Positions 27,149 to 34,892 of a DNA stretch of 64,000 nucleotides are shown piece after piece. The DNA is from Actinomycetales bacterium (GTDB lineage Bacteria; Actinomycetota; Actinomycetes; Mycobacteriales; Micromonosporaceae), in NCBI GenBank assembly GCA_002919305.1, contig PKFB01000014.1, forward strand, positions 1 through 64,000, in the 5' to 3' direction. The first letter of the stretch is position 1. Each line of letters starts with the position of its first letter. A program made the translations under genes and the position numbers. The notes beneath the pieces were generated by a model, which worked only from the letters and a program-made list of their open reading frames with translations, had not been told where the DNA came from and did not search any database.

Positions 27149-27204
27149 GATCTGCGTTCCTTCCTCGGCGAGTCGGCAAGGAAGGAACGGACATGACGCA
27201 GATC
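27149..27204 (+). promoter_or_regulatory. Hairpin burying the trpEG ribosome site and start codon
   Basis: CGTTCCTTCCT (27155-27165) pairs perfectly with AGGAAGGAACG (27179-27189), the strand that carries the Shine-Dalgarno sequence of trpEG. In addition GATCTGCGT (27149-27157) is complementary to ACGCAGATC (27196-27204), the first codons of trpEG, so the AUG (27193-27195) can be held in a 9-nt bulge between two helices. This structure is separate from, and downstream of, the attenuator terminator. Confidence 0.7.
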
Positions 27205-29253
27205 GAGGTCCCTGGGCAACCCGCCACCCCCGAAGCGTCCGGATCATCCGGCGACGCCACCGGTACGCCCATGCGCCTGCTGGAGGCGCTGGCCGCGCCC
27301 GAGCCGCCCCCCTTCGCGATCCTGCGTCGCAACATCGGGCCCGGCATCGAGCTGCTCATCGGTGAGCTGGTCGACGTTCCCCGACTGGCCGATATCCCGC
27401 TTCCGGAGCCTCGCCCGGGGGAGCCTGGCCCACGTGTCCTGGCGCTGGTACCGCATCGGCAGGTGGCCGAACGGGGGTTCGTCTGCCACGACGACGGTGC
27501 GCCGCTGCGCTGCCTGGTGGTCACCGAGTACGCGGTGATCGACCTGGAGACGCTGAACCGCGTCTTCCCCGCCCTGGGGGTGACGATCCACGACGGCGAA
27601 TTCGATATCGACGATGAGGCGTACGCGGCGATCGTCAAACGGGTCGTGGCTGACGAGATCGGCAAAGGGGAGGGCGCCAACTTCGTGATCCGTCGGGACT
27701 ACACGGCCCGGATCGGATTCGACACAAACCCCCGGCCTCAGAACGTCACGACCGCGCAGGTGGCGGTGGAGCTGTTCACTCGGCTGTGCCGACACGAGCA
27801 GGGCGCCTACTGGACCTTCGCGGTGCACGCCGGGGACATCACGCTGGTCGGTGCCACTCCGGAGCGGCACGTCACGATGCCCGGGGACGGCACCGTCCTG
27901 ATGAACCCGATCAGCGGCACCTACCGTTACCCGCCAGAGGGCCCCACCATCGACGATCTGCTGCGGTTCCTCGACGACCCCAAGGAGACCGAGGAGCTGT
28001 ACATGGTGGTCGATGAGGAACTGAAGATGATGAGCACCATTTGCCCGGACGGCGGGCAGGTGCTCGGCCCCTACCTGAAGCCGATGCGGCATTTGGCGCA
28101 CACCGAGTATGTGCTCGCCGGCCGAGGCGACGCCGATCCCCGCACGGTCCTGCGGGAGACGATGTTCGCCGCTACCGTGACCGGTTCCCCGGTGGAGAAC
28201 GCCTGCCGCGTGATCACCCGCTATGAGGCCACCGGCCGCGGGTACTACGGCGCCGCCTTGGCGTTGTTCGGTGAGAACGAAGCGGGGCAGCGCACCCTGG
28301 ACTCTCCGATCGTGCTGCGGGCCGCCCAGCTCGAGCCGGGGGGCATGGTGCGGGTGAGGGTGGGGGCCACCCTGGTCCGCCACTCTGACCCGTGGGCCGA
28401 GGTCGCCGAGACCCACGCCAAGGCCGCTGGGATCCTGACCGCACTGGGGGTACGCCCGAAGCAGGAGCGGGCCGACACCCCCACCCCCACACAGGTCTCA
28501 CCGGAGGTGGTGGCGGGATGGGCCAACGATCCCCGGGTGACCCGGGCGTTGGCGGCGCGTAACGAGCACCTCGCGGCGTTCTGGCTCCAGCCGCGACCCG
28601 CCGCGCACGAACCGGAGCGGGGGCCGTTCACCGGGCACCGCGCCCTGATCATCGACGCTGAGGACGCCTGGACACAGATGCTGGCCCATCTGCTGCGGCG
28701 GCTCGGTCTGGAGGTGACCGTTCAGCGGTGGAACACCGTCGAGCCTGCGGCGGATGAGGCCGTGCACCGGGCGTACCACCTGATGGTGGGTGGGCCCGGA
28801 CCGGGTGACCCCCGCGATCTGACCGACCCCCGTATGGCGCGGCTGCGGGCCCTGATAGCCGCGCGGCTGGCGGCGGGGGCCCCGTTACTGGCGGTGTGCC
28901 TGAGTCACCAGATCCTGGCGGATCTGTTGGGGTTCCCGCTGGTGGCCCGGGAGCAGCCGTACCAGGGGACGCAGCGGGAGATCGAGCTGTTCGGTCGACG
29001 GGCCCGGGTCGGCTTCTACAACACCTTCACCGCTATGGCCTCGGGGATGTCGGGGCGCGCCGTAGCGGACCAGCTGGTGAACGGACGGTCGGTTCAGGTC
29101 GCGGCCGATCCCGTCACCGGGGAGGTGTACGCGGTCCGCGGACGCGGATTCGCCGGGGTGCAGTTCCACCTGGAGTCGGTGTTGTCCCCGGACGGGGTGG
29201 AGTTGACCACCGAGCTCCTCACCGAACTGCTGGCTCCTTTCCGTACCTCCTAG
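27193..29253 (+). CDS. trpEG: Fused anthranilate synthase TrpE-TrpG
   Basis: A 686-residue fusion that makes anthranilate from chorismate and glutamine, the first step of tryptophan synthesis. Residues about 30-455 are the chorismate-binding TrpE part (NPISGTYRYP at 238-247, VDEELKMMSTIC, VTGSPVENACRVITRYE, GYYGAALALFG). Residues about 495-684 are a class I glutamine amidotransferase with nucleophile Cys569 (AVCLSHQ), His659 and Glu661 (QFHLES). This single-chain form resembles PhzE (aminodeoxyisochorismate synthase) as well as the Streptomyces TrpEG type. The Trp-codon leader and attenuator directly upstream argue strongly for the tryptophan role, and no phenazine genes are near. Expression is probably controlled by both transcription attenuation and access to the ribosome site. 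Confidence 0.9.
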   Translation: MTQIEVPGQPATPEASGSSGDATGTPMRLLEALAAPEPPPFAILRRNIGPGIELLIGELVDVPRLADIPLPEPRPGEPGPRVLALVPHRQVAERGFVCHDDGAPLRCLVVTEYAVIDLETLNRVFPALGVTIHDGEFDIDDEAYAAIVKRVVADEIGKGEGANFVIRRDYTARIGFDTNPRPQNVTTAQVAVELFTRLCRHEQGAYWTFAVHAGDITLVGATPERHVTMPGDGTVLMNPISGTYRYPPEGPTIDDLLRFLDDPKETEELYMVVDEELKMMSTICPDGGQVLGPYLKPMRHLAHTEYVLAGRGDADPRTVLRETMFAATVTGSPVENACRVITRYEATGRGYYGAALALFGENEAGQRTLDSPIVLRAAQLEPGGMVRVRVGATLVRHSDPWAEVAETHAKAAGILTALGVRPKQERADTPTPTQVSPEVVAGWANDPRVTRALAARNEHLAAFWLQPRPAAHEPERGPFTGHRALIIDAEDAWTQMLAHLLRRLGLEVTVQRWNTVEPAADEAVHRAYHLMVGGPGPGDPRDLTDPRMARLRALIAARLAAGAPLLAVCLSHQILADLLGFPLVAREQPYQGTQREIELFGRRARVGFYNTFTAMASGMSGRAVADQLVNGRSVQVAADPVTGEVYAVRGRGFAGVQFHLESVLSPDGVELTTELLTELLAPFRTS

Positions 29254-29340
29254 GAGCGGTTCTGGTCCCGTCGCTCGGTCTGTGACGGGGCGGGGCAGGA
29301 GAGCACGCTCTGGTGACATGAGGGCGCCGACCGTCGCTTT

Positions 29341-29375
29341 CCCTGGTGGCCATGGACGCTCCGTGGCCACCAGGG
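29341..29375 (+). terminator. Terminator of trpEG
   Basis: A perfect 12-bp stem CCCTGGTGGCCA / TGGCCACCAGGG (29341-29352 with 29364-29375) with an 11-nt loop, about 90 bp past the trpEG stop. The rest of 29254-29606 holds no gene that I can support. Confidence 0.8.
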
Positions 29376-29606
29376 GCGACTGGGCGTGGGGACGGTGCAC
29401 GGCGGACGTCCTACAGAGGGTGTACGCGATGGGGGAAGCCACCGGGGCCTGCGACGGTGCGCGTACATCGAAAGCATCACCGACGGCTCGCGCCCAGGCA
29501 CGACGCTTGAGGCGGTTTCGCCGCTGACGATGGGCTGGACAGGGGCAACAGGCTGGCAGGCGGTCGCCCGCGACCGGAGCGCAGAACCAGCAGGGGCGGG
29601 ATATCA

Positions 29607-30833
29607 GTGGCGAGCGATCTGTTACATACGTCGAGCACCCACCAGATCCGTCACGAGGAGTGCGCAGAGCCTAAGCGGCTGCCGTTGCTGGATGTGCTGC
29701 GAGGAGTGGCGATCTTGGGGACGCTCGCCACCAACATCTGGATCTTCACCTTCCCAGGTGGGGAATGGGGCTTCCTGAACGATCCGCACAGCATGGCTCC
29801 CCTTGCGGGGGAGGGAAGCTCGATCGGGGAGGTGATCGAGGCCGGTTTCCGGTTCCTGGCCAACGGCAAGTCCTTGGCGTTGCTGACGATCCTGTTTGGG
29901 GTTGGCCTCGCCATCCAGTACCGCTCAGCTCAGCGTCATGGACAGTCCTGGCCGGGGCGTTATCCGCGGCGGGCAGCGCTGCTGTTCGTCGAAGGCAGCC
30001 TGCACTTTGTGCTGATTTTCGGCTTCGATGTGTTGATGGGGTACGCGGTGACCGCGCTTTTGGTGGCGTGGCTGCTGAGTCGGTCACAGCGTGTTCAGAA
30101 GGTCGTGATGTGGACCGCGGGTGGGCTGCACCTGACGTTGATGTCACTGCTGGCGCTCACCCTGGTCACCGCACCGGAGGAGGCGACATCCGGCACTCCG
30201 CAGCCCGTCAACACCGATCAGGGGTACCTGGAACAGGTGGGATACCGGCTGGACAACCTTCTGGTGTTCCGCCTGGAGCCGATCATCACCTTCGGCATGC
30301 TGGTGTTCCTGTTCCTGCTGGGGGTGCGGCTGTTCCGTGCGGGCGCGTTCGATGACGATGAGCGGGGCCGTCGGCTGCGTCGCCGGATGCTGTGGTGGGG
30401 TCTGGGAGTGGGGCTCCCCCTCAACGCTCTGACCACAATGGCCGGACCGGATCTGTTCACTGTGGACCGGTACGTGGTGCCTCCCCTGGTGGCGCTCGGT
30501 CTCATCGGACTGATCGGCACTGTGATGGACCGGGTACGCCGACCCGGCCCGCTGACCCGCGGTCTGACCAGCGTCGGGCGTACCGCTCTGTCCTGCTACG
30601 TGACGCAGAACCTGGTGTGCCTGCTGGTCTGCTCCAGCTTCGGACTGGGGTTTGCGGTCCGGTTCGCCGACGTACGCCCCTGGGCAACGCTGGGGCTGTG
30701 GGTCGCCGTCTGCGTCACCATGCTGGGCGCGGCGACGCTGTGGCTGCGACGCTTCTCCTACGGACCTCTTGAGACGGCCCAGCGGTGGGTACTCGCCCAC
30801 TGGCCCGAGCGACGCCGCACCCGGACGGCGTGA
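29607..30833 (+). CDS. DUF418-domain multi-pass membrane protein
   Basis: A 408-residue protein with about ten transmembrane helices. The N-terminal RLPLLDVLRGVAILGTLATNIW and the later FLANGKSLALLTILFGVGLAIQ are the signature of the DUF418/YeiB group, related to acyltransferase-3-type membrane proteins. The DUF418 domain is in the C-terminal half (about 240-395, with VGRTALSCYVTQNLV). The group has no firm function; an envelope acyl transfer or transport role is possible. It starts at a GTG preceded by GGGCGGG. It has its own unit between the trpEG terminator and a GntR regulator. Confidence 0.86.
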   Translation: MASDLLHTSSTHQIRHEECAEPKRLPLLDVLRGVAILGTLATNIWIFTFPGGEWGFLNDPHSMAPLAGEGSSIGEVIEAGFRFLANGKSLALLTILFGVGLAIQYRSAQRHGQSWPGRYPRRAALLFVEGSLHFVLIFGFDVLMGYAVTALLVAWLLSRSQRVQKVVMWTAGGLHLTLMSLLALTLVTAPEEATSGTPQPVNTDQGYLEQVGYRLDNLLVFRLEPIITFGMLVFLFLLGVRLFRAGAFDDDERGRRLRRRMLWWGLGVGLPLNALTTMAGPDLFTVDRYVVPPLVALGLIGLIGTVMDRVRRPGPLTRGLTSVGRTALSCYVTQNLVCLLVCSSFGLGFAVRFADVRPWATLGLWVAVCVTMLGAATLWLRRFSYGPLETAQRWVLAHWPERRRTRTA

Positions 30834-30902
30834 CGACAAGACGAAAGACGACAAGAGACGAGAGCAGTGCGGCGTCGATGCCTGATGGGCTGGTGGAAGG
30901 CC

Positions 30903-30921
30903 CATACGCGTGACGCGTATG
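30903..30921. promoter_or_regulatory. Palindrome CATACGCG-tga-CGCGTATG upstream of the GntR gene
   Basis: A perfect 8-bp inverted repeat with a 3-nt centre, 79 bp before the GntR-family start and 70 bp after the DUF418 stop. It is too short for a good terminator and could be the GntR protein's own operator. That is inference from position. Confidence 0.45.
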
Positions 30922-30999
30922 CACGTGATACGGCGGACTCCGGGTGGCCTTGAGACGCCTGATCGTTCCACGATTCAACGAGCGGGGTAGGTTCTGGCT

Positions 31000-31728
31000 A
31001 TGCCGACTGGCGATTGGCTGCGTCGCCTGGCTGCGGACCGGGACCGGCTGGATCGGGGGAGCACGGCCCAACGGGTCGCCGACGTGTTGCGGGACCACAT
31101 CACCGAGGGGACATTTCCGCCGGGCACCCGTCTGAATGAGGAGACGCTCCGGTCAGCGTTGGGGGTGTCGCGCAACACGCTGCGGGAGGCGTTCCGGTTG
31201 CTCGCGCACGACGGGCTGCTGACCCACGAACTGAACCGTGGCGTCTTCGTGCGGACTCTCTCTGTGGCCGATATCCGTGACCTGTATCTGATGCGACGGA
31301 TGCTGGAGGGGGCGGCGATACGGGTGCCGGTCGCATTGGATCAGGTCCTGCCGCAGGCCGGTAGTGCTGTGGTGGCGGCCGAGGAGGCAGCGGCGCGTGG
31401 GCACTGGTCGGACGTGGCCGCTGCGGATGTGGCGTTCCATCAAGCATTGGCCGATCTGGCGGGCAGCCCACGGGTGAGCGAGGCGACGCGACGGCTGCTG
31501 GCCGAGTCACAGTTGGCGTTCCAGATGGTTTCCGACCAGATGGTTTCCGATCGACGGCGGCTTCACGAGCCGTGTGTAGCGGCGAACCGTGACCTGCATC
31601 GGCTGCTGAGCGCTGGGCGGATCGCAGAGGCCGCGACCGTGCTGGAGGAGACACTCACCGGGGCAGAGAGGCGGCTCCTCGCCGCGTACCCAAGCTCTTT
31701 GACCAAGTCCTCTGCCCAAGCCCACTGA
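31000..31728 (+). CDS. GntR-family regulator, FadR/FCD subfamily
   Basis: A 242-residue regulator. The N-terminal winged helix (about 22-88) includes GTFPPGTRLNEETLRSALGVSRNTLREAFRLLAHDGLL, a strong GntR match. The all-helical FCD effector domain follows (about 95-230), with the metal-ligand positions seen in DVAFHQALADLAGS and AANRDLHRLL. FCD ligands are usually small organic acids bound through a metal ion. A perfect 15-bp tandem duplication at 31521-31550 gives the repeated residues QMVSDQMVSD. TAGGTT six bases before the ATG suggests a leaderless message. No target is evident; neighbours are the DUF418 protein and the GH1 gene. Confidence 0.9.
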   Translation: MPTGDWLRRLAADRDRLDRGSTAQRVADVLRDHITEGTFPPGTRLNEETLRSALGVSRNTLREAFRLLAHDGLLTHELNRGVFVRTLSVADIRDLYLMRRMLEGAAIRVPVALDQVLPQAGSAVVAAEEAAARGHWSDVAAADVAFHQALADLAGSPRVSEATRRLLAESQLAFQMVSDQMVSDRRRLHEPCVAANRDLHRLLSAGRIAEAATVLEETLTGAERRLLAAYPSSLTKSSAQAH

Positions 31729-31866
31729 ATGCCCGTCTGGACGGCCAAGGCTGCCTGAGCAGGGCAAACGGCGATCGGTTCGTTCTGTCCCCGAGCCCGC
31801 CAGTCAGTCAGAAAACATGATTAAGCCGAACAGTGAGACGAACTTGCATGGGTGAGCTTTGAGAAG

Positions 31867-31884
31867 CATGATCCAACGATCATG
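31867..31884. promoter_or_regulatory. Inverted repeat abutting the CebR box
   Basis: CATGATC-caac-GATCATG, a perfect 7-bp inverted repeat with a 4-bp spacer, ending exactly where the CebR-type operator begins. It could be a second operator for another regulator of the GH1 gene. Confidence 0.45.
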
Positions 31885-31898
31885 TGGGAGCGCTCCCA
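31885..31898. promoter_or_regulatory. CebR/CelR-type operator (cello-oligosaccharide control)
   Basis: TGGGAGCGCTCCCA, a perfect 14-bp palindrome identical to the consensus of LacI-family CebR/CelR sites that repress cellulose and cellobiose genes in Streptomyces and Thermobifida. It lies 46 bp before the start of the beta-glucosidase, so the gene should be released by cellobiose. No cebR gene is in the window. Confidence 0.88.
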
Positions 31899-31944
31899 GC
31901 CAGGTGGGTAGCCGAACGGATCCGCATCCTCGTCAGGAGGCCCG

Positions 31945-33417
31945 ATGCCCTTAGTGCCGCCACATCGGACAGCCGGCTGGTCGCTTTCCCGCCGGACACT
32001 GCTGCGAACCGCCGGCGCGGCGTCCATGGCTGGGCTGCTCGGCTCGTCCGTGACCGGCTGTGGCGGTGCTGAAGAACCCCAATCCGGGGCGGACACGCTC
32101 GGGCTGACGTTCCCGGAGAACTTCACCTGGGGCGCCGCGACCTCCGCGTACCAAATCGAAGGCGCCGCCACGGAGGACGGTCGAGGACCGTCTATTTGGG
32201 ACACGTTCAGCCACACCCCAGGGCGAGTACGCGGCGGCGACACCGGAGATGTCGCCGCTGACCACTATCACCGCTGGGAGAGCGACCTGGATCTGATGGC
32301 CGAGCTGGAACTGGCCAGCTATCGGTTCTCCATCTCGTGGCCACGCGTGTTGCCCGAGGGCAGAGGACAGATCAACCAGGCGGGCCTGGATTTCTACCAG
32401 CGGCTCGTCGACGGCCTGCTGGAGCGGGGCATCACGCCCGTGGTGACCTTGTTCCACTGGGATCTGCCTCAGGCGCTGGAGGATCTCGGCGGTTGGCTGT
32501 CACGGGACACCGCCGGATACTTCGCCGACTACGCCACCGTGCTGGTCGAGGCGCTCGGAGATCGAGTCTCCACCTGGCTCACGCTCAACGAACCCAAGAC
32601 CGTCGTCATCGTCGGGTATCAGGCGGGTATTCACGCCCCTGGGCGCCGCGACCGCGCCGAGTCCTACATCGCGATGCACCACCTGATGCTCGCCCACGGC
32701 CTGGGGGTTCAGGCCCTTCGAGCCGGAAGCAGCCAGAGCCGGATCGGACCAGCCCTGAATCTCACCGTCGTCTATCCCGCCGATGATTCCCCGGAAGCCG
32801 AGGCCCAGGCTGAGCGGGTCGACGGATTCGAGAATCGTCTATACCTGGATCCGGTGCTGCGCGGCGCGTACCCCGAGGACACCCTCGACGAGATCACGCA
32901 GATTAGCCCTATGGTCGATCAGATCCACGACGGGGATCTGGAGGTGATCTCGACCCCGATCGACGTGCTAGCCGTGCAGTACTACAACCCCACCTACGTT
33001 GACGCCAACGGCGAGCGGGTCACCCGGCACCCCACCTCTGAAGCCTCCTGGCAGCAGATCCACCCCGACGGGCTTTATGACGTGCTCACTCGAGTGACCC
33101 GCGACTACGGGGACATCCCGTTGCTCATTACTGAGAACGGGGTTCCCACCCCCGATGCCGTCACCGCCGACGGTACGGTCGACGACCCCGACCGCATCAC
33201 GTTTCTGCGGTCCCACCTCGCCGCGGCGCATCGCGCCATCGCCGACGGCGTACCCCTGGAGGGGTACCACGTGTGGTCGCTGCTGGACAACTTTGAGTGG
33301 GCCGAGGGGTACTCGCAGCGCTGGGGCATCGTCTATGTCGACTTCGACGACCAACGCCGCATCCCGAAGGCCAGCGCGGAGTGGTACCGCGACGTGATCC
33401 GCCGAAACGGAATCTGA
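31945..33417 (+). CDS. Exported GH1 beta-glucosidase (Tat-type lipoprotein)
   Basis: A 490-residue family 1 glycoside hydrolase acting on cellobiose and short beta-glucosides. The catalytic pair is Glu216 (acid/base, TLNEPK) and Glu397 (nucleophile, ITENG), and FTWGAATSAYQIEGA and the C-terminal LLDNFEWAEGYSQRWG are standard family motifs. The N-terminus has a twin-arginine signal (SRRTLLRTAG) with a lipobox-like VTGC (Cys39). Most actinomycete GH1 enzymes are cytoplasmic partners of CebEFG uptake, so an exported, probably lipid-anchored form is unusual. AGGAGG precedes the ATG. The CebR box at 31885 predicts induction by cello-oligosaccharides. Confidence 0.95.
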   Translation: MPLVPPHRTAGWSLSRRTLLRTAGAASMAGLLGSSVTGCGGAEEPQSGADTLGLTFPENFTWGAATSAYQIEGAATEDGRGPSIWDTFSHTPGRVRGGDTGDVAADHYHRWESDLDLMAELELASYRFSISWPRVLPEGRGQINQAGLDFYQRLVDGLLERGITPVVTLFHWDLPQALEDLGGWLSRDTAGYFADYATVLVEALGDRVSTWLTLNEPKTVVIVGYQAGIHAPGRRDRAESYIAMHHLMLAHGLGVQALRAGSSQSRIGPALNLTVVYPADDSPEAEAQAERVDGFENRLYLDPVLRGAYPEDTLDEITQISPMVDQIHDGDLEVISTPIDVLAVQYYNPTYVDANGERVTRHPTSEASWQQIHPDGLYDVLTRVTRDYGDIPLLITENGVPTPDAVTADGTVDDPDRITFLRSHLAAAHRAIADGVPLEGYHVWSLLDNFEWAEGYSQRWGIVYVDFDDQRRIPKASAEWYRDVIRRNGI

Positions 33418-33926
33418 CCGCCGTTTCGGATAGAGAGGTGGGACATGTGCGATAGAGAAGATCGTGAAAATGAAGAATCATGAGCCGATGAAGCTGACGC
33501 CCTATTAATCGGAGGTCGATGCTGCCGTCTAAGAGGAATGTGAATTTATGGAAGGTGTCCACCGATACATTTCTATCTGTTTATGAGTGCTCAAGGCGTC
33601 GGTCGTCGATGGTGTGGATAGCGGGCCGTGCCTCAGGTGGTCGGATTCGCGACAGACAAGCATGATAGGGCGGAGAACGGGATAAAGCTGAAGGGGTGCT
33701 TCGTAAGAAGGGCGTAGCAGATCAGCATCCTGTTCGCTGCCATGCGTACCGAATGCAACCGACGTAGTGACTCATGCCTCGTGGTGCCCCGGTAACCAGG
33801 AAGATAGCCCTTGGAGGAAAGCGTCGTTTCACCCCGGATAGGGAGGAAGTCCTCTAGGTTAGTCATGAGGACTTTGTTCTGATACGCGACGCTCTCATCG
33901 ATTGTCGTGCTTACGGGGGGGTGTAC
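33418..33926. other. Intergenic region
   Basis: No supported gene; lower GC than the flanks. A 77-codon minus-strand frame at 33633-33866 has no motif or ribosome site that I trust. The promoter of the AOC-barrel gene should be at the right end. Confidence 0.4.
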
Positions 33927-34439
33927 ATGCGAGGAAAAGTCTGGTCAGCGGTGGCCGCTACCGCGCTGGGGCTGGCGGCGGGTATGCCGGTGACGGCGGG
34001 CGCCGCCAGTGCGCAGGATGGGCTTGAAACCGCGCAGCCGGTCGAGCAGAGCGTGGAGTTCGTGGTCCGACGTACCGTCCTGACGGTTCCCGATGTTCCG
34101 ACGGTCGGCACCACCTTTATCGCCGGGGGCGACCTGTTCGATAGCACTGACACCACCCGGGTTGGTGAAGCGTTTTCGCAATGCATGGTCGTCGAGGTGG
34201 GGACAGAGGTGCAGCCGCGCTTCACCGCGTCCTGCAGCACCGTTTTCCGCTTGAGTGAGGGCGATTTGTTCTTGTCGAGCCTGCGGGAGTACTCACCCGG
34301 CCGGGCGGGCTTTGCCGGCGCCGACGTCGCGGTCATCGGGGGTACCGGGGAATACGCCACAGCCCAGGGCGACGGCACAGCGACGCGCCTCGATGAAACC
34401 CCGGTCGCTTACCGTTACGTCCTCAACCTGAGTCTTTGA
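33927..34439 (+). CDS. Secreted allene-oxide-cyclase/dirigent-like barrel protein
   Basis: From the ATG at 33927 this is a 170-residue protein with a Sec signal peptide (cleavage near ASAQ, about 29). The mature part is one beta-barrel domain. The late motif GGTGEYATAQGDGTATRLDE, followed by YRYVLNLSL, is the pattern shared by allene-oxide-cyclase-barrel and dirigent proteins (xGTGxYxxAxGxG). Two cysteines (SQCMVV and ASCSTV) could form a disulfide. Bacterial members are secreted and of unknown role. It is monocistronic, with a hairpin 57 bp downstream. Confidence 0.75.
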   Translation: MRGKVWSAVAATALGLAAGMPVTAGAASAQDGLETAQPVEQSVEFVVRRTVLTVPDVPTVGTTFIAGGDLFDSTDTTRVGEAFSQCMVVEVGTEVQPRFTASCSTVFRLSEGDLFLSSLREYSPGRAGFAGADVAVIGGTGEYATAQGDGTATRLDETPVAYRYVLNLSL

Positions 34440-34495
34440 GTCGGCGGCGGGCCGCTTGGTCACTGGGGAGGGTTTGAGAGCGCCGGTGTGGGCGT

Positions 34496-34537
34496 GATGG
34501 CGGGAAACGCGGCGTGACCGCCCGCCTTCCCGCCATC
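34496..34537 (+). terminator. Hairpin downstream of the AOC-barrel gene
   Basis: An 11-bp stem GATGGCGGGAA / TTCCCGCCATC (34496-34506 with 34527-34537); the loop itself can form GCGG/CCGC pairs. Confidence 0.7.
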
Positions 34538-34892
34538 GACCGTCTGCCAGAGGAAAGGGTCGCGGGAGCCGGACCGACGCTTCAGAAGGTTTCCGCGATC
34601 TGCGTATTACGCAGCACGACGAGCTGATCTGGCGCCTCTACTCATACGACGCGTACCCACATTGAGGACGTATCGTTTCGGCGCGTATTGCCGCGGGGTT
34701 GACGAATGTCTCTGGCGCGACGCATCGCATGAGAAAGGCGACTCTGCCGTCGGATAGGTGGTGTCCCATATATCCGTATTTGTGGGACTGTCGGTCTCGG
34801 CCTGATGACAATATTCTTCAGCTACCGCTGATCTGGTGACTAAAACCGCCAGCGGTCGCCACGCTCGCCCCGACACACGGAAGGGGATCGTC
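34538..34892. other. Intergenic region upstream of the amidase
   Basis: No supported gene. A long minus-strand frame (34607-35122) overlaps the amidase and has no motifs. The right end should carry the amidase promoter. Confidence 0.4.

Noticed and set aside
27193-29253. Calling the fused enzyme PhzE (phenazine pathway)
   Set aside because: The architecture fits, but the WWW leader peptide and attenuator just upstream and the absence of phz genes favour anthranilate synthase for tryptophan.
33633-33866. A 77-codon minus-strand frame
   Set aside because: No convincing start signal, no domain; left as part of the intergenic region.
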